Below are positions 37,570 through 45,863 of a stretch of DNA of 64,000 bases, piece after piece. This stretch comes from Bacteroides sp. Lineage in GTDB: Bacteria > Bacteroidota > Bacteroidia > Bacteroidales > Bacteroidaceae. How positions within the stretch are numbered: position 1 is the stretch's first letter; each line of letters starts with the position of its first letter. Location: NCBI GenBank assembly GCA_020861095.1, contig JAJBTC010000196.1:1-64000 (forward strand), written 5' to 3'. The position numbers and the translations under genes are program-made. The notes beneath the pieces were generated by a model. It saw only the letters and a program-made list of their open reading frames with translations. It had not been told where the DNA came from and searched no databases.

Positions 37570-37643
37570 CTCTTCCTCTTGGACTTGAACCAAGGACCCT
37601 CTGATTAACAGTCAGATGCTCTAACCAACTGAGCTAAGGAAGA
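37570..37643 (-). tRNA. tRNA-Asn (GTT), copy 2
   Basis: Identical over 74 nt to copy 1 at 34991, with the same anticodon arm and no encoded CCA. The upstream ~50 bp is also similar to copy 1, including TACTTTTG (37665-37672) and ATTG at 20-bp spacing. Here that region also holds the divergent promoter of the PfkB kinase gene. Confidence 0.97.
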
Positions 37644-37664
37644 ATGTTTTTCTCAAATGCGATG

Positions 37665-37672
37665 CAAAAGTA
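37665..37672 (-). promoter_or_regulatory. -7 promoter box of tRNA-Asn copy 2
   Basis: TACTTTTG with ATTG 20 bp upstream, the same as for copy 1. Confidence 0.65.
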
Positions 37673-37695
37673 ATAGGATATTTTGAAATATGCAA

Positions 37696-37703
37696 TATCT
37701 TTG
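37696..37703 (+). promoter_or_regulatory. -7 promoter box of the PfkB kinase gene
   Basis: TATCTTTG 16 bp before the ATG at 37720. It overlaps the -33 region of the divergent tRNA promoter. Confidence 0.6.
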
Positions 37704-37719
37704 CAGAAAATTTCTAAGA

Positions 37720-38706
37720 ATGGACAAAATTATTGGACTGGGGAACGCCCTGGTGGATGTACTTGCAACACTGACAGACGACTCAATATTACAACAAATG
37801 GATCTTCCGAAAGGAAGTATGCAATTGATAGACAGCGATAAATTACAGCAGATCAATCAGGTCTTCAGTCGTATGCAGACTTATCTGGCAACCGGTGGAT
37901 CGGCAGGCAATACCATACTCGGTCTGGCGTGTTTGGGAGCAGGTACCGGATTTATCGGTAAGATCGGTGAGGATGCTTACGGTGAGTTTTACCGGAACCA
38001 TCTTGTCCGAAACGGGATCGAACAGAAATTGCTGGTTTGTGATCTGCCCTCGGGAGTGGCTTCTACCTTTATTTCTCCGGACGGTCAGCGGACATTCGGC
38101 ACCTTTCTCGGGGCTGCTTCTACACTGAAGGCCGAAGACCTCTCTCTGGATATGTTCAAAGGATACTCGTATCTGTATATAGAAGGATATCTGGTACAGG
38201 ATCATCAGATGATCCTGAGGGCCATCGAACTGGCTAAAGAGGCCGGCTTACAGGTCTGTATGGACCTTGCCAGCTACAATATCGTAGAAGGTGATCTGGA
38301 ATTCTTCTCTATGCTCATCAATAAATATGTGGATGTGGTCTTTGCCAATGAAGAAGAGGCCAAAGCATTCACGGGAAAAGAACCCGAAGAGGCACTGGAT
38401 CAGATCGCGCATATGTGCAGCATAGCTGTAGTGAAGGTAGGCGCGGGCGGTTCTTATATCAAAAAGGGAACGGAGACAGTGAAAGTGTCGGCAATCCCTG
38501 TGCCCCAGGTGCTGGATACCACAGGCGCGGGAGATTATTTCGCAGCCGGATTCCTGTATGGACTCACCAGTGGCTACTCCTTAGACAAATGTGCTAAAAT
38601 TGGTTCCATTCTGGCAGGGAACGTTATACAGGTGATCGGTACAACGATTCCTCAGGCTCAATGGGATGAAATAAAGTTAAATATTAATGAGGTTCTGTCG
38701 GAATAA
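37720..38706 (+). CDS. PfkB-family sugar or adenosine kinase
   Basis: A 328-residue ribokinase-fold kinase. N-terminal MDKIIGLGNALVDVLATLTDD, the glycine-rich substrate loop ATGGSAGNTILGLACLG near residue 58, and the C-terminal PfkB signature DTTGAGDYFAAGFLYG near residue 265, whose aspartate is the catalytic base. The sequence type matches Bacteroidetes proteins annotated as adenosine kinase or ribokinase; substrate cannot be fixed by eye. The ORF start at 37690 lies upstream of a TATCTTTG box, so ATG 37720 is used. Confidence 0.92.
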   Translation: MDKIIGLGNALVDVLATLTDDSILQQMDLPKGSMQLIDSDKLQQINQVFSRMQTYLATGGSAGNTILGLACLGAGTGFIGKIGEDAYGEFYRNHLVRNGIEQKLLVCDLPSGVASTFISPDGQRTFGTFLGAASTLKAEDLSLDMFKGYSYLYIEGYLVQDHQMILRAIELAKEAGLQVCMDLASYNIVEGDLEFFSMLINKYVDVVFANEEEAKAFTGKEPEEALDQIAHMCSIAVVKVGAGGSYIKKGTETVKVSAIPVPQVLDTTGAGDYFAAGFLYGLTSGYSLDKCAKIGSILAGNVIQVIGTTIPQAQWDEIKLNINEVLSE

Positions 38707-38808
38707 ATCCGGAATACATTATTTTTACACTTCAGAAACTGCTTTGATTTTACTCGTTTTTTTGTTTGGTCTTATTTTTAGTCAGATCTTTCTGTTTCGG
38801 ATGCGATA

Positions 38809-38952
38809 ACCAACGGTCAGCAAAGTCAATAACGGACCATGTAGAGACGCATAGTTGCGTCTCCATATTTGCGTCTCCATAGCTGCGTCTTCCTGTTTTC
38901 ATCTGAAAGAAGACAGGAAAAGATAACAACCAGGCGGTCAGCGAAGCTAAAA
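38809..38952. repeat. R3 motifs and R1-variant units in a 330-bp gap
   Basis: Between the kinase and the S41 protease lie two R3 motifs (AACCAACGGTCAGCAAAGTC and AACCAGGCGGTCAGCGAAGC). Between them are three R1-like units (GTAGAGACGCATAGTTGCGT and relatives). No gene or clear promoter. Confidence 0.75.
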
Positions 38953-39038
38953 AGAAGACAGAACAAAAAGCGAAGAATACAAGGTTCAGTCATTCGTGGA
39001 AAATCAGAATAGTTTCTTTAACTTAACCGAAATAGAGA

Positions 39039-40724
39039 ATGAAAAAAATATGGAATAAACAGACTCTTCTTCTCCTTGCTGTAGTGGCTGTGGTTACCGG
39101 TTTTCTGGGGTTTAAAGCCGCGGATAACCGGAATTTTCAGGTTGCCAAGAACCTGGATATTTTCAGCGCGATCGTCAAGGAGTTGGATATGTTCTACGTA
39201 GATACGATAGACCCCAATAAAACCATCCGTGAAGGGATCGATGCGATGCTTTATTCACTCGATCCTTATACCAATTATTTTCCGGAAGAGGATCAGAGCG
39301 AACTGGAGCAGATGATCAAAGGCTCCTACGGAGGGATCGGTTCGTTGATCACGTACGACCAGACACTCAAACGTTCGGTGATAGCCGAACCTTATGAAGG
39401 TATGCCCGCGGCTGAGGTTGGCCTCAAACCCGGTGATGTGCTTCTGGAAATTGACGGGCAGGATCTGGCCGGGAAGAACAATCAGGAGGTCAGTGATATG
39501 CTTCGCGGGCAGATCGGTACCGATTTTATCCTGAAGGTGAAACGGCCGGGTACGGAACATCCGATGGATTTCCATATCGTGCGCCGGTCTATTCAACTGC
39601 CTACCGTACCTTATTACGGAGTGATTGAGAACGGTGTCGGATATATCAATCTGAATAGTTTTTCAGGAAGTCCTTCCAAAGTGTTTAAACAGGCGTTCCT
39701 GGATCTGAAACAGAATCAGGGTATCACCTCTCTGGTGATTGATCTTCGTAACAACGGGGGCGGATTGCTGGATGAGGCGGTGGATATAGCCAATTTCTTT
39801 TTGCCACGCGGACAGACCTTAGTGACTACGCAGGGAAAGATCAGACAGGCCGATCAGACGTATAAAACCTTGCGGGAGCCGTTGGATACGGAAATTCCGA
39901 TAGCTGTGTTGGTGAATGGGGGTACGGCTTCTTCTTCAGAGATCCTCGCGGGTGTTTTGCAGGATCTGGACCGGGCAGTCATCATCGGAACCCGTACCTT
40001 AGGTAAGGGGCTGGTACAGGTACCTCGTGCGTTGCCTTACGGAGGAACGTTAAAGATCACGACATCTAAATATTATATTCCCAGTGGAAGATGTGTACAG
40101 GCGATTGATTACAAACACCGGAATGCCGATGGGATCGCTACCCGTGTACCGGATAGTCTGACCCAGGTGTTTCATACCCGTGCCGGCAGAGAGGTGCGTG
40201 ACGGAGGAGGTATCAACCCGGATATTATCGTGGATCAGGAACGGTATGCGAATATTCTGTTTTATTTAGTCAATGATAATCTGATCTTCAACTATGCCAC
40301 TCAGTATGCGCTCAAGCATCCGACCATTGCTCCGGCAGAGAGTTTTGAACTTTCGGATACGGACTATGCGGATTTCAGGGAAATGGTGAAGAACGCGGAT
40401 TTCAAATACGACCAGCAAAGTTCCAAGATCTTGAAGACGCTGAGAGAGGCAGCGGAGTTTGAAGGCTGTCTCGAGAGTGCACAGGCGGAATTTGCCGCGT
40501 TGGAGCAAAAGCTGGAACACGACTTAGACAGGGATCTGGATCATTTTTCCAAAGATATCAAGAGCCTTATTTCCGTAGAGATCGTGAAGCGTTACTATTA
40601 CCAGCGTGGAAGCATCATTCAGCAGTTGAAGGATGATGAGGATCTGGAGGCTGCTCTGAAGATACTGAAGGACCAGATGGCCTATCAGGAGACTCTGAGG
40701 CCTGTGGCATTGGCCAGAGAATAA
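39039..40724 (+). CDS. S41-family C-terminal processing peptidase
   Basis: A 561-residue protease with a single N-terminal export or anchor helix (QTLLLLAVVAVVTGFLGFKA). A PDZ domain (residues ~95-180, GSYGGIGSLITYD, GLKPGDVLLEIDG) precedes the S41 catalytic domain. That domain shows VIDLRNNGGGLLDEAV, the nucleophile serine in VNGGTASSSEILAG and the lysine in GTRTLGKGLVQVP, a Ser-Lys dyad. A charged helical C-terminal tail follows. CtpA/Prc-type enzymes trim or degrade periplasmic proteins. A hairpin terminator follows 22 bp after the stop. Confidence 0.95.
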   Translation: MKKIWNKQTLLLLAVVAVVTGFLGFKAADNRNFQVAKNLDIFSAIVKELDMFYVDTIDPNKTIREGIDAMLYSLDPYTNYFPEEDQSELEQMIKGSYGGIGSLITYDQTLKRSVIAEPYEGMPAAEVGLKPGDVLLEIDGQDLAGKNNQEVSDMLRGQIGTDFILKVKRPGTEHPMDFHIVRRSIQLPTVPYYGVIENGVGYINLNSFSGSPSKVFKQAFLDLKQNQGITSLVIDLRNNGGGLLDEAVDIANFFLPRGQTLVTTQGKIRQADQTYKTLREPLDTEIPIAVLVNGGTASSSEILAGVLQDLDRAVIIGTRTLGKGLVQVPRALPYGGTLKITTSKYYIPSGRCVQAIDYKHRNADGIATRVPDSLTQVFHTRAGREVRDGGGINPDIIVDQERYANILFYLVNDNLIFNYATQYALKHPTIAPAESFELSDTDYADFREMVKNADFKYDQQSSKILKTLREAAEFEGCLESAQAEFAALEQKLEHDLDRDLDHFSKDIKSLISVEIVKRYYYQRGSIIQQLKDDEDLEAALKILKDQMAYQETLRPVALARE

Positions 40725-40746
40725 GTAGGTATATACTGATAGATAG

Positions 40747-40783
40747 AAGGAGTTGTTTGCAGGTAGCAGGCAACTCCTTTTTT
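40747..40783 (+). terminator. Rho-independent terminator after the S41 protease
   Basis: Stem AAGGAGTTG...CAACTCCTT followed by TTTTT. Confidence 0.85.
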
Positions 40784-40871
40784 GTATCGGCAGGTGTGGT
40801 TCTTACTCTGTCGGAACATTATAGAGGTAGAATTTAGACTTGTTTTCTTCTGTAATTTGTAAGAGAATGAT

Positions 40872-40879
40872 TAGCTTTG
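40872..40879 (+). promoter_or_regulatory. -7 promoter box of the esterase gene
   Basis: TAGCTTTG matches TAnnTTTG, 35 bp before the ATG at 40915. No well-spaced -33 box. Confidence 0.5.
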
Positions 40880-40914
40880 CATGTATCAATAACTGCATTT
40901 AATCTTAATTATAC

Positions 40915-41682
40915 ATGAAAAGACTTGCTTGGATGGGTTTGCTGATCTTCCTGGCGGGTACTATCTATGCGCAGGGAGAATATGAAAAGAAACAGTTCGT
41001 ATCGCAGGGAGATACACTCAACTATCGTTTGTTGCGGCCGGAACCCGGACAGCAACAATATCCGCTTGTTCTGTTTCTGCATGGCGGCGGTGAGCGGGGC
41101 AGTGACAACGAAAAGCAGTTGTCACATGGTAGCGAGATGTTTCGCAATCCTGTTAACCGTGAGAAATATCCGGCGTATGTGCTCTATCCGCAATGCCCCG
41201 AAGAGGGGTATTGGGCCTACCGCAACCGTCCGGAGACCTTCACTCCGGCGGAGATGCCTTCCGGTGTACCTATCTCACCCGTCATGGAACTTGTTGTAGG
41301 ACTGCTGGACGAATATTTGCTCCGGCCGGATGTAGATATCGATCGTGTGTATGTGATAGGACTTTCTATGGGAGGCATGGGTACCTTCGACCTGGCTTGC
41401 CGCTATCCGGAATTAGTAGCTGCCGCGATACCCATTTGCGGTACGGTCAATCCGACACGTCTGGAAGCAGCAAAGGATGTACATTTCCGTATTTTTCATG
41501 GCGACAAAGACTCTACGGTCCCGGTCAGTGGCTCACGCGAGGCGTACAAAGCCTTGAAACACATAGGTGCTGATGTGGAATATATAGAATTTCCCGGAGT
41601 GAATCACGACAGCTGGACCCCGGCTTTCAACTATCCCGATTTTATGGAGTGGTTGTTTGAGAAGAGAAGAAAAACAAGATGA
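40915..41682 (+). CDS. Secreted alpha/beta-hydrolase (esterase/carboxylesterase-like)
   Basis: A 255-residue exported hydrolase. Signal peptide MKRLAWMGLLIFLAGTIYAQ. The oxyanion-loop motif FLHGGGERGSDNEKQL is near residue 55. The nucleophile elbow GLSMGGMGT is near residue 148, the acid is likely in FHGDKDSTVP near 197, and the histidine is in PGVNHDSW near 227. This is the Bacteroidetes predicted-phospholipase/carboxylesterase type, often acting on acetylated or feruloylated glycans; substrate not evident. The stop TGA is the first three bases of an R2 heptamer run (TGATTTACGATG). Confidence 0.9.
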   Translation: MKRLAWMGLLIFLAGTIYAQGEYEKKQFVSQGDTLNYRLLRPEPGQQQYPLVLFLHGGGERGSDNEKQLSHGSEMFRNPVNREKYPAYVLYPQCPEEGYWAYRNRPETFTPAEMPSGVPISPVMELVVGLLDEYLLRPDVDIDRVYVIGLSMGGMGTFDLACRYPELVAAAIPICGTVNPTRLEAAKDVHFRIFHGDKDSTVPVSGSREAYKALKHIGADVEYIEFPGVNHDSWTPAFNYPDFMEWLFEKRRKTR

Positions 41683-41724
41683 TTTACGATGTACGGATGT
41701 ACGATTGGGAAGATAAGATACCTA

Positions 41725-41966
41725 TGTAGAGACGCACGGCGTGCGTCTCCGCGATGCAGGTCCAACATACATCCATGCAAGTCTAACCTACATACACGCA
41801 CGTAGAAGAAGTACGACCCTTTCTGTGATGAATACATCAAATGTGGGTTGGGTCGTTGATCGTATCCGTTACACAATCCAGGTAGGTTATAACATTCTTA
41901 TCTGTCCATATATGTATTTGTGTTGGACGTATATCGCGGAGACGCACGCCGTGCGTCTCTACAGGT
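41725..41966. repeat. R1 palindromic repeat pair, facing copies
   Basis: Left copy 41725-41766 and right copy 41922-41966 are inverted copies of each other over ~44 bp, including the inner arms ending TCCAACA and TGTTGGA. The ~155 bp between is unrelated to the cargo of the 9352 pair. The gap 41683-42028 has no gene. Confidence 0.85.
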
Positions 41967-41999
41967 GGATGATTACATGGATATACTAGTATTTCCAAA

Positions 42000-42031
42000 T
42001 TGTAAATCGTAAATCAGTAAATCGTAAATCA
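42000..42031. repeat. R2 heptamer run abutting the ispG stop codon
   Basis: Heptamers of CGTAAAT (GTAAATCGTAAATCAGTAAA and onward). On the minus strand the ispG TGA begins the run (TGATTTACG). Confidence 0.85.
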
Positions 42032-43867
42032 CTTATAGTCTCCATTGGCCTTGATCAGTTCGATCAGCTTTTCTACCGCTTCCTCTTCCGGGATGTTCTT
42101 CTCGATACACTCCTTCTTTTTATAGAGGCTTATCTTTCCTCTTCCGGCGCCTACGTAGCCATAGTCGGCATCGGCCATCTCACCGGGACCATTTACGATA
42201 CATCCCATGATACCGATCTTGAGTCCTTTCAGGTGCGAGGTCGCCGCTTTGACGCGGGCAATAGTGGTTTGCAGATCGAATAAGGTACGTCCGCACCCCG
42301 GACAAGAGATATATTCCGTTTTACTGGTACGTACCCGTCCGGCCTGTAAGATGCCAAAAGCTGTGGTATCCATCACGGTGTGCGGTATGCAGCCGTGGTT
42401 GTAGAGGAAGATACCGTCGCAGAATCCGTCTAAAATCAGTGCTCCCATATCTGCCGCGGCTTTGATCTGTAGATCTTCGGTATGCTCCTCCGTATAGTGC
42501 TGGAAGAACACAACCGGATTTTCGATTCCCGCGTTCATCAGGCTATGTACCAAAGCCCGGTGCTCTCCCAGACGATTGGCATGTGTGCTTTGTGAGATGA
42601 TCACTACTTCCGGATGTGTGCTGAGGCAAGCCAGGATCTCTTCCGTAAGTACCGGGTACGGGAGGAAAAAGAACTTCTTTTCCGCGGTATTCGTATGCAG
42701 TTGTTGCAGTTGCTTGTAGTGGAAAGCAGGCCAGGTGTGCGGAGCTCCTGTCCATGCATCCGCATCCAGAATATACTCCGTATCCGGCAATCTGTTCTCT
42801 GGCAGCCCTCGTCCGGTGTACATATAATCCGGCCGGAATTGCGGATCTGTTTCCTGCGAATGATCCATGCGGACCGATATGACTACAGGTAGATTTCCTC
42901 CTCCGATCTTGCCGACCGCATGGGTCTTTCGCCGTGTGGGAGAGAGATAGCTGAACGCGGGCGACGGCGTAGCCGCTATCGGAGGGTGGTTCTGACGGGA
43001 AAGTATATGATCGAGCAGTTTGCGTGCCACCGGGATCTCTGCTTCCGGCTCTTCGCTGAGAGAGACACGGATGGTATCTCCCAGACCGTCGGCCAGCAGG
43101 GCTCCTATGCCCAGCGCCGATTTGATGCGACCGTCTTCTCCGTCACCGGCTTCCGTGACACCCAGGTGCAGGGGAAAAGCCATACCTTCCTGTTCCATTA
43201 CCTGTGCCAGCAGTCGTACGGTCTTTGCCATGACTACCGTATGAGAGGCTTTGATGGAGATCACTACATCTGTGAAATGCTCTTCTACACAGATCCGCAG
43301 GAACTCCATGCAGGATTCGACCATCCCTTCCGGAGTGTCTCCGTAGCGCGACAGGATCCGGTCCGACAGAGAGCCGTGATTCACGCCTATACGGATCGCT
43401 GTGTAGTTGGCTTTGCAGATATTCAGGAACGGCACAAAACGGTCCCGTATTTTCTGCAGTTCCGCGGCGTATGCTTCGTCGGTATATTCCCGCTCCCGGA
43501 ACGTGCGGGCGCTATCTACATAGTTGCCCGGATTGATCCGCACCTTTTCCGCATACAGAGCAGCTACCTCTGCTACTTTGGGGTTGAAGTGTACATCAGC
43601 CACCAGCGGAGTCATGTATTTCTCTCTGCGAAGGTGGGCATTGATATTTTTCAGGTTTTCGGCCTCCCTGATCCCTTGTGTAGTGAGACGGACATATTCT
43701 CCGCCTGCGTCTGTGATACGTATGGCTTGCGCCACAGACCCCTCTGTGTCCGTGGTAGAGGTATTGGTCATGGATTGCAGGCGGATGGGATTGGCACCCC
43801 CCAGGGGGGTAGCACCGATATGAACCACGGATGTTTTTCGCCGGGAGTAATTGAATAAATCAAACAC
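42029..43867 (-). CDS. ispG: 4-hydroxy-3-methylbut-2-enyl diphosphate synthase, long form
   Basis: Seventh enzyme-step protein of the MEP isoprenoid pathway: it reductively opens 2-C-methylerythritol cyclodiphosphate with a [4Fe-4S] cluster. At 612 residues it is the three-domain form seen in Bacteroidetes, Chlamydiae and plants, with an inserted domain at about residues 290-480. N-terminal TIM barrel motifs are PIRLQSMTNTSTTD and ADVHFNPKVA. The C-terminal cluster domain carries cysteines in SCPGCGRTLFD and GIMGCIVNGPGEM. It is last in a minus-strand series after gcvH and purE; R2 runs lie on both sides. Confidence 0.97.
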   Translation of the reverse strand: MFDLFNYSRRKTSVVHIGATPLGGANPIRLQSMTNTSTTDTEGSVAQAIRITDAGGEYVRLTTQGIREAENLKNINAHLRREKYMTPLVADVHFNPKVAEVAALYAEKVRINPGNYVDSARTFREREYTDEAYAAELQKIRDRFVPFLNICKANYTAIRIGVNHGSLSDRILSRYGDTPEGMVESCMEFLRICVEEHFTDVVISIKASHTVVMAKTVRLLAQVMEQEGMAFPLHLGVTEAGDGEDGRIKSALGIGALLADGLGDTIRVSLSEEPEAEIPVARKLLDHILSRQNHPPIAATPSPAFSYLSPTRRKTHAVGKIGGGNLPVVISVRMDHSQETDPQFRPDYMYTGRGLPENRLPDTEYILDADAWTGAPHTWPAFHYKQLQQLHTNTAEKKFFFLPYPVLTEEILACLSTHPEVVIISQSTHANRLGEHRALVHSLMNAGIENPVVFFQHYTEEHTEDLQIKAAADMGALILDGFCDGIFLYNHGCIPHTVMDTTAFGILQAGRVRTSKTEYISCPGCGRTLFDLQTTIARVKAATSHLKGLKIGIMGCIVNGPGEMADADYGYVGAGRGKISLYKKKECIEKNIPEEEAVEKLIELIKANGDYK

Positions 43868-43876
43868 GGTGTTTGG

Positions 43877-43907
43877 ATTTACGATTTACGATTTACGATT
43901 TACGATT
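43877..43907. repeat. R2 heptamer run upstream of ispG
   Basis: Four and a half perfect ATTTACG heptamers lie 10 bp before the ispG ATG. Confidence 0.9.
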
Positions 43908-44007
43908 GGGATATGAAATTTGATACATTTTATAAATATCTCTCATTTATCCTGGTTCTATTTCTATGAAAGTCAGACAAGAGATTGTGGTATCAGGTAA
44001 TTTCAGT

Positions 44008-44038
44008 CGTAAATCGTAAATCAGTAAATCGTAAATCA
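44008..44038. repeat. R2 heptamer run containing the purE stop codon
   Basis: The run CGTAAATCGTAAATCAGTAA and onward ends in TCA, whose complement is the purE TGA (44036-44038). Confidence 0.85.
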
Positions 44039-44542
44039 ATTGGTTTTATACTCAAATTTCACCTCTTTCAGGGCTTCATTGGCTTCTACGATTTTCTTTT
44101 TCAACCCTTCTTTGTAGGCGATCAGTTTCTGCTCCAGTTCCTTGTTTTCCAGAGAGAGCATTTGTACGGCGAGGATGGCGGCGTTGAGCGCTCCGTTGAT
44201 ACCCAATGTGGCAACAGGGATACCCGGAGGCATTTGTACAATGGCCAACAGTGCATCCACACCCTCTAAAGAAGCTTTGATGGGCACACCGATCACCGGC
44301 AGGTGTGTAGAGGCTGCGATGACTCCGGGTAGGTGAGCAGCCATTCCTGCTGCTGCGATGATTACCCGGATACCGCGTGCATGTGCGTTTTTGGCAAATT
44401 CTTCTACAGCTTCCGGCGTGCGGTGAGCCGAAAGAGCGTTGATCTCGAAAGGAATGTGCATCTCGTTGAGAAGTGCGGCAGCTTTTTCCATGACCGGAAG
44501 GTCGGAGGTACTACCCATGATGATACTGACAATAGGCAACAT
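44036..44542 (-). CDS. purE: N5-carboxyaminoimidazole ribonucleotide mutase
   Basis: A 168-residue class I PurE, moving the carboxyl group from N5-CAIR to CAIR in purine synthesis. The active-site motif IMGSTSDLPVM is at residues 8-18, then SAHRTPEAVEEF near 38 with the catalytic histidine, and AAGMAAHLPGVIAA near 65. A charged C-terminal helix ends the protein. It lies 159 bp downstream of gcvH and 168 bp upstream of ispG; the spaces are occupied by R2 runs at 44549-44580 and 43877-43907. Confidence 0.97.
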   Translation of the reverse strand: MLPIVSIIMGSTSDLPVMEKAAALLNEMHIPFEINALSAHRTPEAVEEFAKNAHARGIRVIIAAAGMAAHLPGVIAASTHLPVIGVPIKASLEGVDALLAIVQMPPGIPVATLGINGALNAAILAVQMLSLENKELEQKLIAYKEGLKKKIVEANEALKEVKFEYKTN

Positions 44543-44548
44543 AAAGGG

Positions 44549-44580
44549 ATTTACGATTTTACGATTTACGATTTACGATT
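44549..44580. repeat. R2 heptamer run upstream of purE
   Basis: Four ATTTACG-type heptamers, one with an extra T, lie 6 bp before the purE ATG. Confidence 0.85.
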
Positions 44581-44701
44581 TTTTTCTCTGATCAGTTAAA
44601 AAGATTAATTTGTAATTTATGAATGTTCTATTTACGATTTACATGTGGAATATCTCTGTGTGTAAAGAGGTAATTTCAATCTAAATAGTCTAATCGTAAA
44701 T

Positions 44702-45082
44702 CTATTGGTTGATCAGCGCCTTATAGGCTTCCGCATCCAACAGGTTGTCCAGATCGGAAGTCTGTTCGGGGCGTAGCCTGATCAGCCAGCCTTTGCCGTA
44801 GGGATCCTGGTTTACCAGTTCCGGTGTATCTTCCAGGGTCGGGTTGATCTCCAATACTTCTCCGGCTACCGGCAGAAAGAGGTCGGAGATCGTCTTTACT
44901 ACCTCAATGGTACCAAATATGTCTCCGGCAGCTAAGGTCTCTCCTTCGGTCTGGATATCTACGAAAACAATGTCTCCAAGTTGTTGCTGCGCATAGTCGG
45001 TGATACCTACATACGCTACATCGCCGTCGAGCCGTATCCATTCGTGCTCTTTGGTGTACTTCAGGTCTTGTGGAAAATTCAT
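44702..45082 (-). CDS. gcvH: Glycine cleavage system H protein
   Basis: A 126-residue lipoyl carrier shuttling the methylamine group among the P, T and L proteins. The lipoyl-lysine motif [12 protein letters not shown] places the modified lysine at residue 63. [20 protein letters not shown] is the family N-terminus. P, T and L genes are not in the window. It follows the PAP2-like gene by 29 bp. The TAG stop is followed directly by ATTTACGATTAG, a degenerate R2 unit. Confidence 0.97.
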   Translation of the reverse strand: MNFPQDLKYTKEHEWIRLDGDVAYVGITDYAQQQLGDIVFVDIQTEGETLAAGDIFGTIEVVKTISDLFLPVAGEVLEINPTLEDTPELVNQDPYGKGWLIRLRPEQTSDLDNLLDAEAYKALINQ

Positions 45083-45111
45083 GTCAGATGGATTAATAGT
45101 TTATATTCGGA

Positions 45112-45843
45112 TTAAAATAATTTCTCCATATAAAACGTAAAGAATGCGAGCGAAGGGATACGCAGCACCAGCATGGCGGTGAAGAAGCCTGTCAGGTAGC
45201 CGAAGATCACTTCGTAAAAGGTGTGTCTTCCCAGAATCATACGTGAGGTACCCAGAAGTCCCGACAGCAGGATCAGGCCGCAGAGAGCGAGAGTCTGATT
45301 TTGTCCGAAAAACAGGCTGACGGCCACCAGCATCCCGGTAGCTCCTCCCATACCAGCCATATGTACGCTGATCTTCCATTTCAGGTTGACCAGGAAACAG
45401 ATGATAAGACAGATCAGTACGGAAAGTATGATCCCGCTCATGAGATACCCATATACAACGTGCCGTGCTATGCGGTGTATCAATGCCAGACAGAATCCGT
45501 AGGAGATGATGGTCACCGCATACGGCACGAATCGTATCCGACGCAGAAGAAGATCGTCCCAACTGAGCCGGTGCATGGTTTTATATAAAAAAATAGTGAG
45601 GGACGGCAACAAGATGGTAAAACAGAAAATGATACCGAACAGGATGAGCAGTACAGGGAATCCTGCCAACGGAACCGATGTGACCGGTGGGAACATATAA
45701 CGTAGCTGGGTACCGTATATGAGGCATACGAAAGCAATGAACGGAATGATCATGGGAGTCAGCACTACGGACAGGAATTTGGCTCCGCCTATCATCCACC
45801 CCGGTGGGGTATACATTTTTTCTTCCGGAATTGTTTCTTCCAT
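45112..45843 (-). CDS. PAP2-superfamily membrane protein
   Basis: A 243-residue integral membrane protein with about six hydrophobic segments. The C-terminal part keeps PAP2 features: SVHMAGMGGATGM in place of the PSGH motif, and SRMILGRHTFYEVIFGYLTG matching the SR...H...(D/E) motif 3. The first motif, KxxxxxxRP, is not obvious, so catalytic ability is uncertain. Such proteins hydrolyse lipid phosphates or polyprenyl pyrophosphate. It is 20 bp after rpoN and 29 bp before gcvH, in one apparent transcript. Confidence 0.75.
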   Translation of the reverse strand: MEETIPEEKMYTPPGWMIGGAKFLSVVLTPMIIPFIAFVCLIYGTQLRYMFPPVTSVPLAGFPVLLILFGIIFCFTILLPSLTIFLYKTMHRLSWDDLLLRRIRFVPYAVTIISYGFCLALIHRIARHVVYGYLMSGIILSVLICLIICFLVNLKWKISVHMAGMGGATGMLVAVSLFFGQNQTLALCGLILLSGLLGTSRMILGRHTFYEVIFGYLTGFFTAMLVLRIPSLAFFTFYMEKLF

Positions 45844-45863
45844 ATCTTCAGAGATTCAAATGA

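Noticed and set aside
37368-37604. 78-aa ORF ending LPLGLEPRTL
   Set aside because: The ending is the well-known artefact of translating the reverse strand of a tRNA gene; it overlaps tRNA-Asn copy 2.
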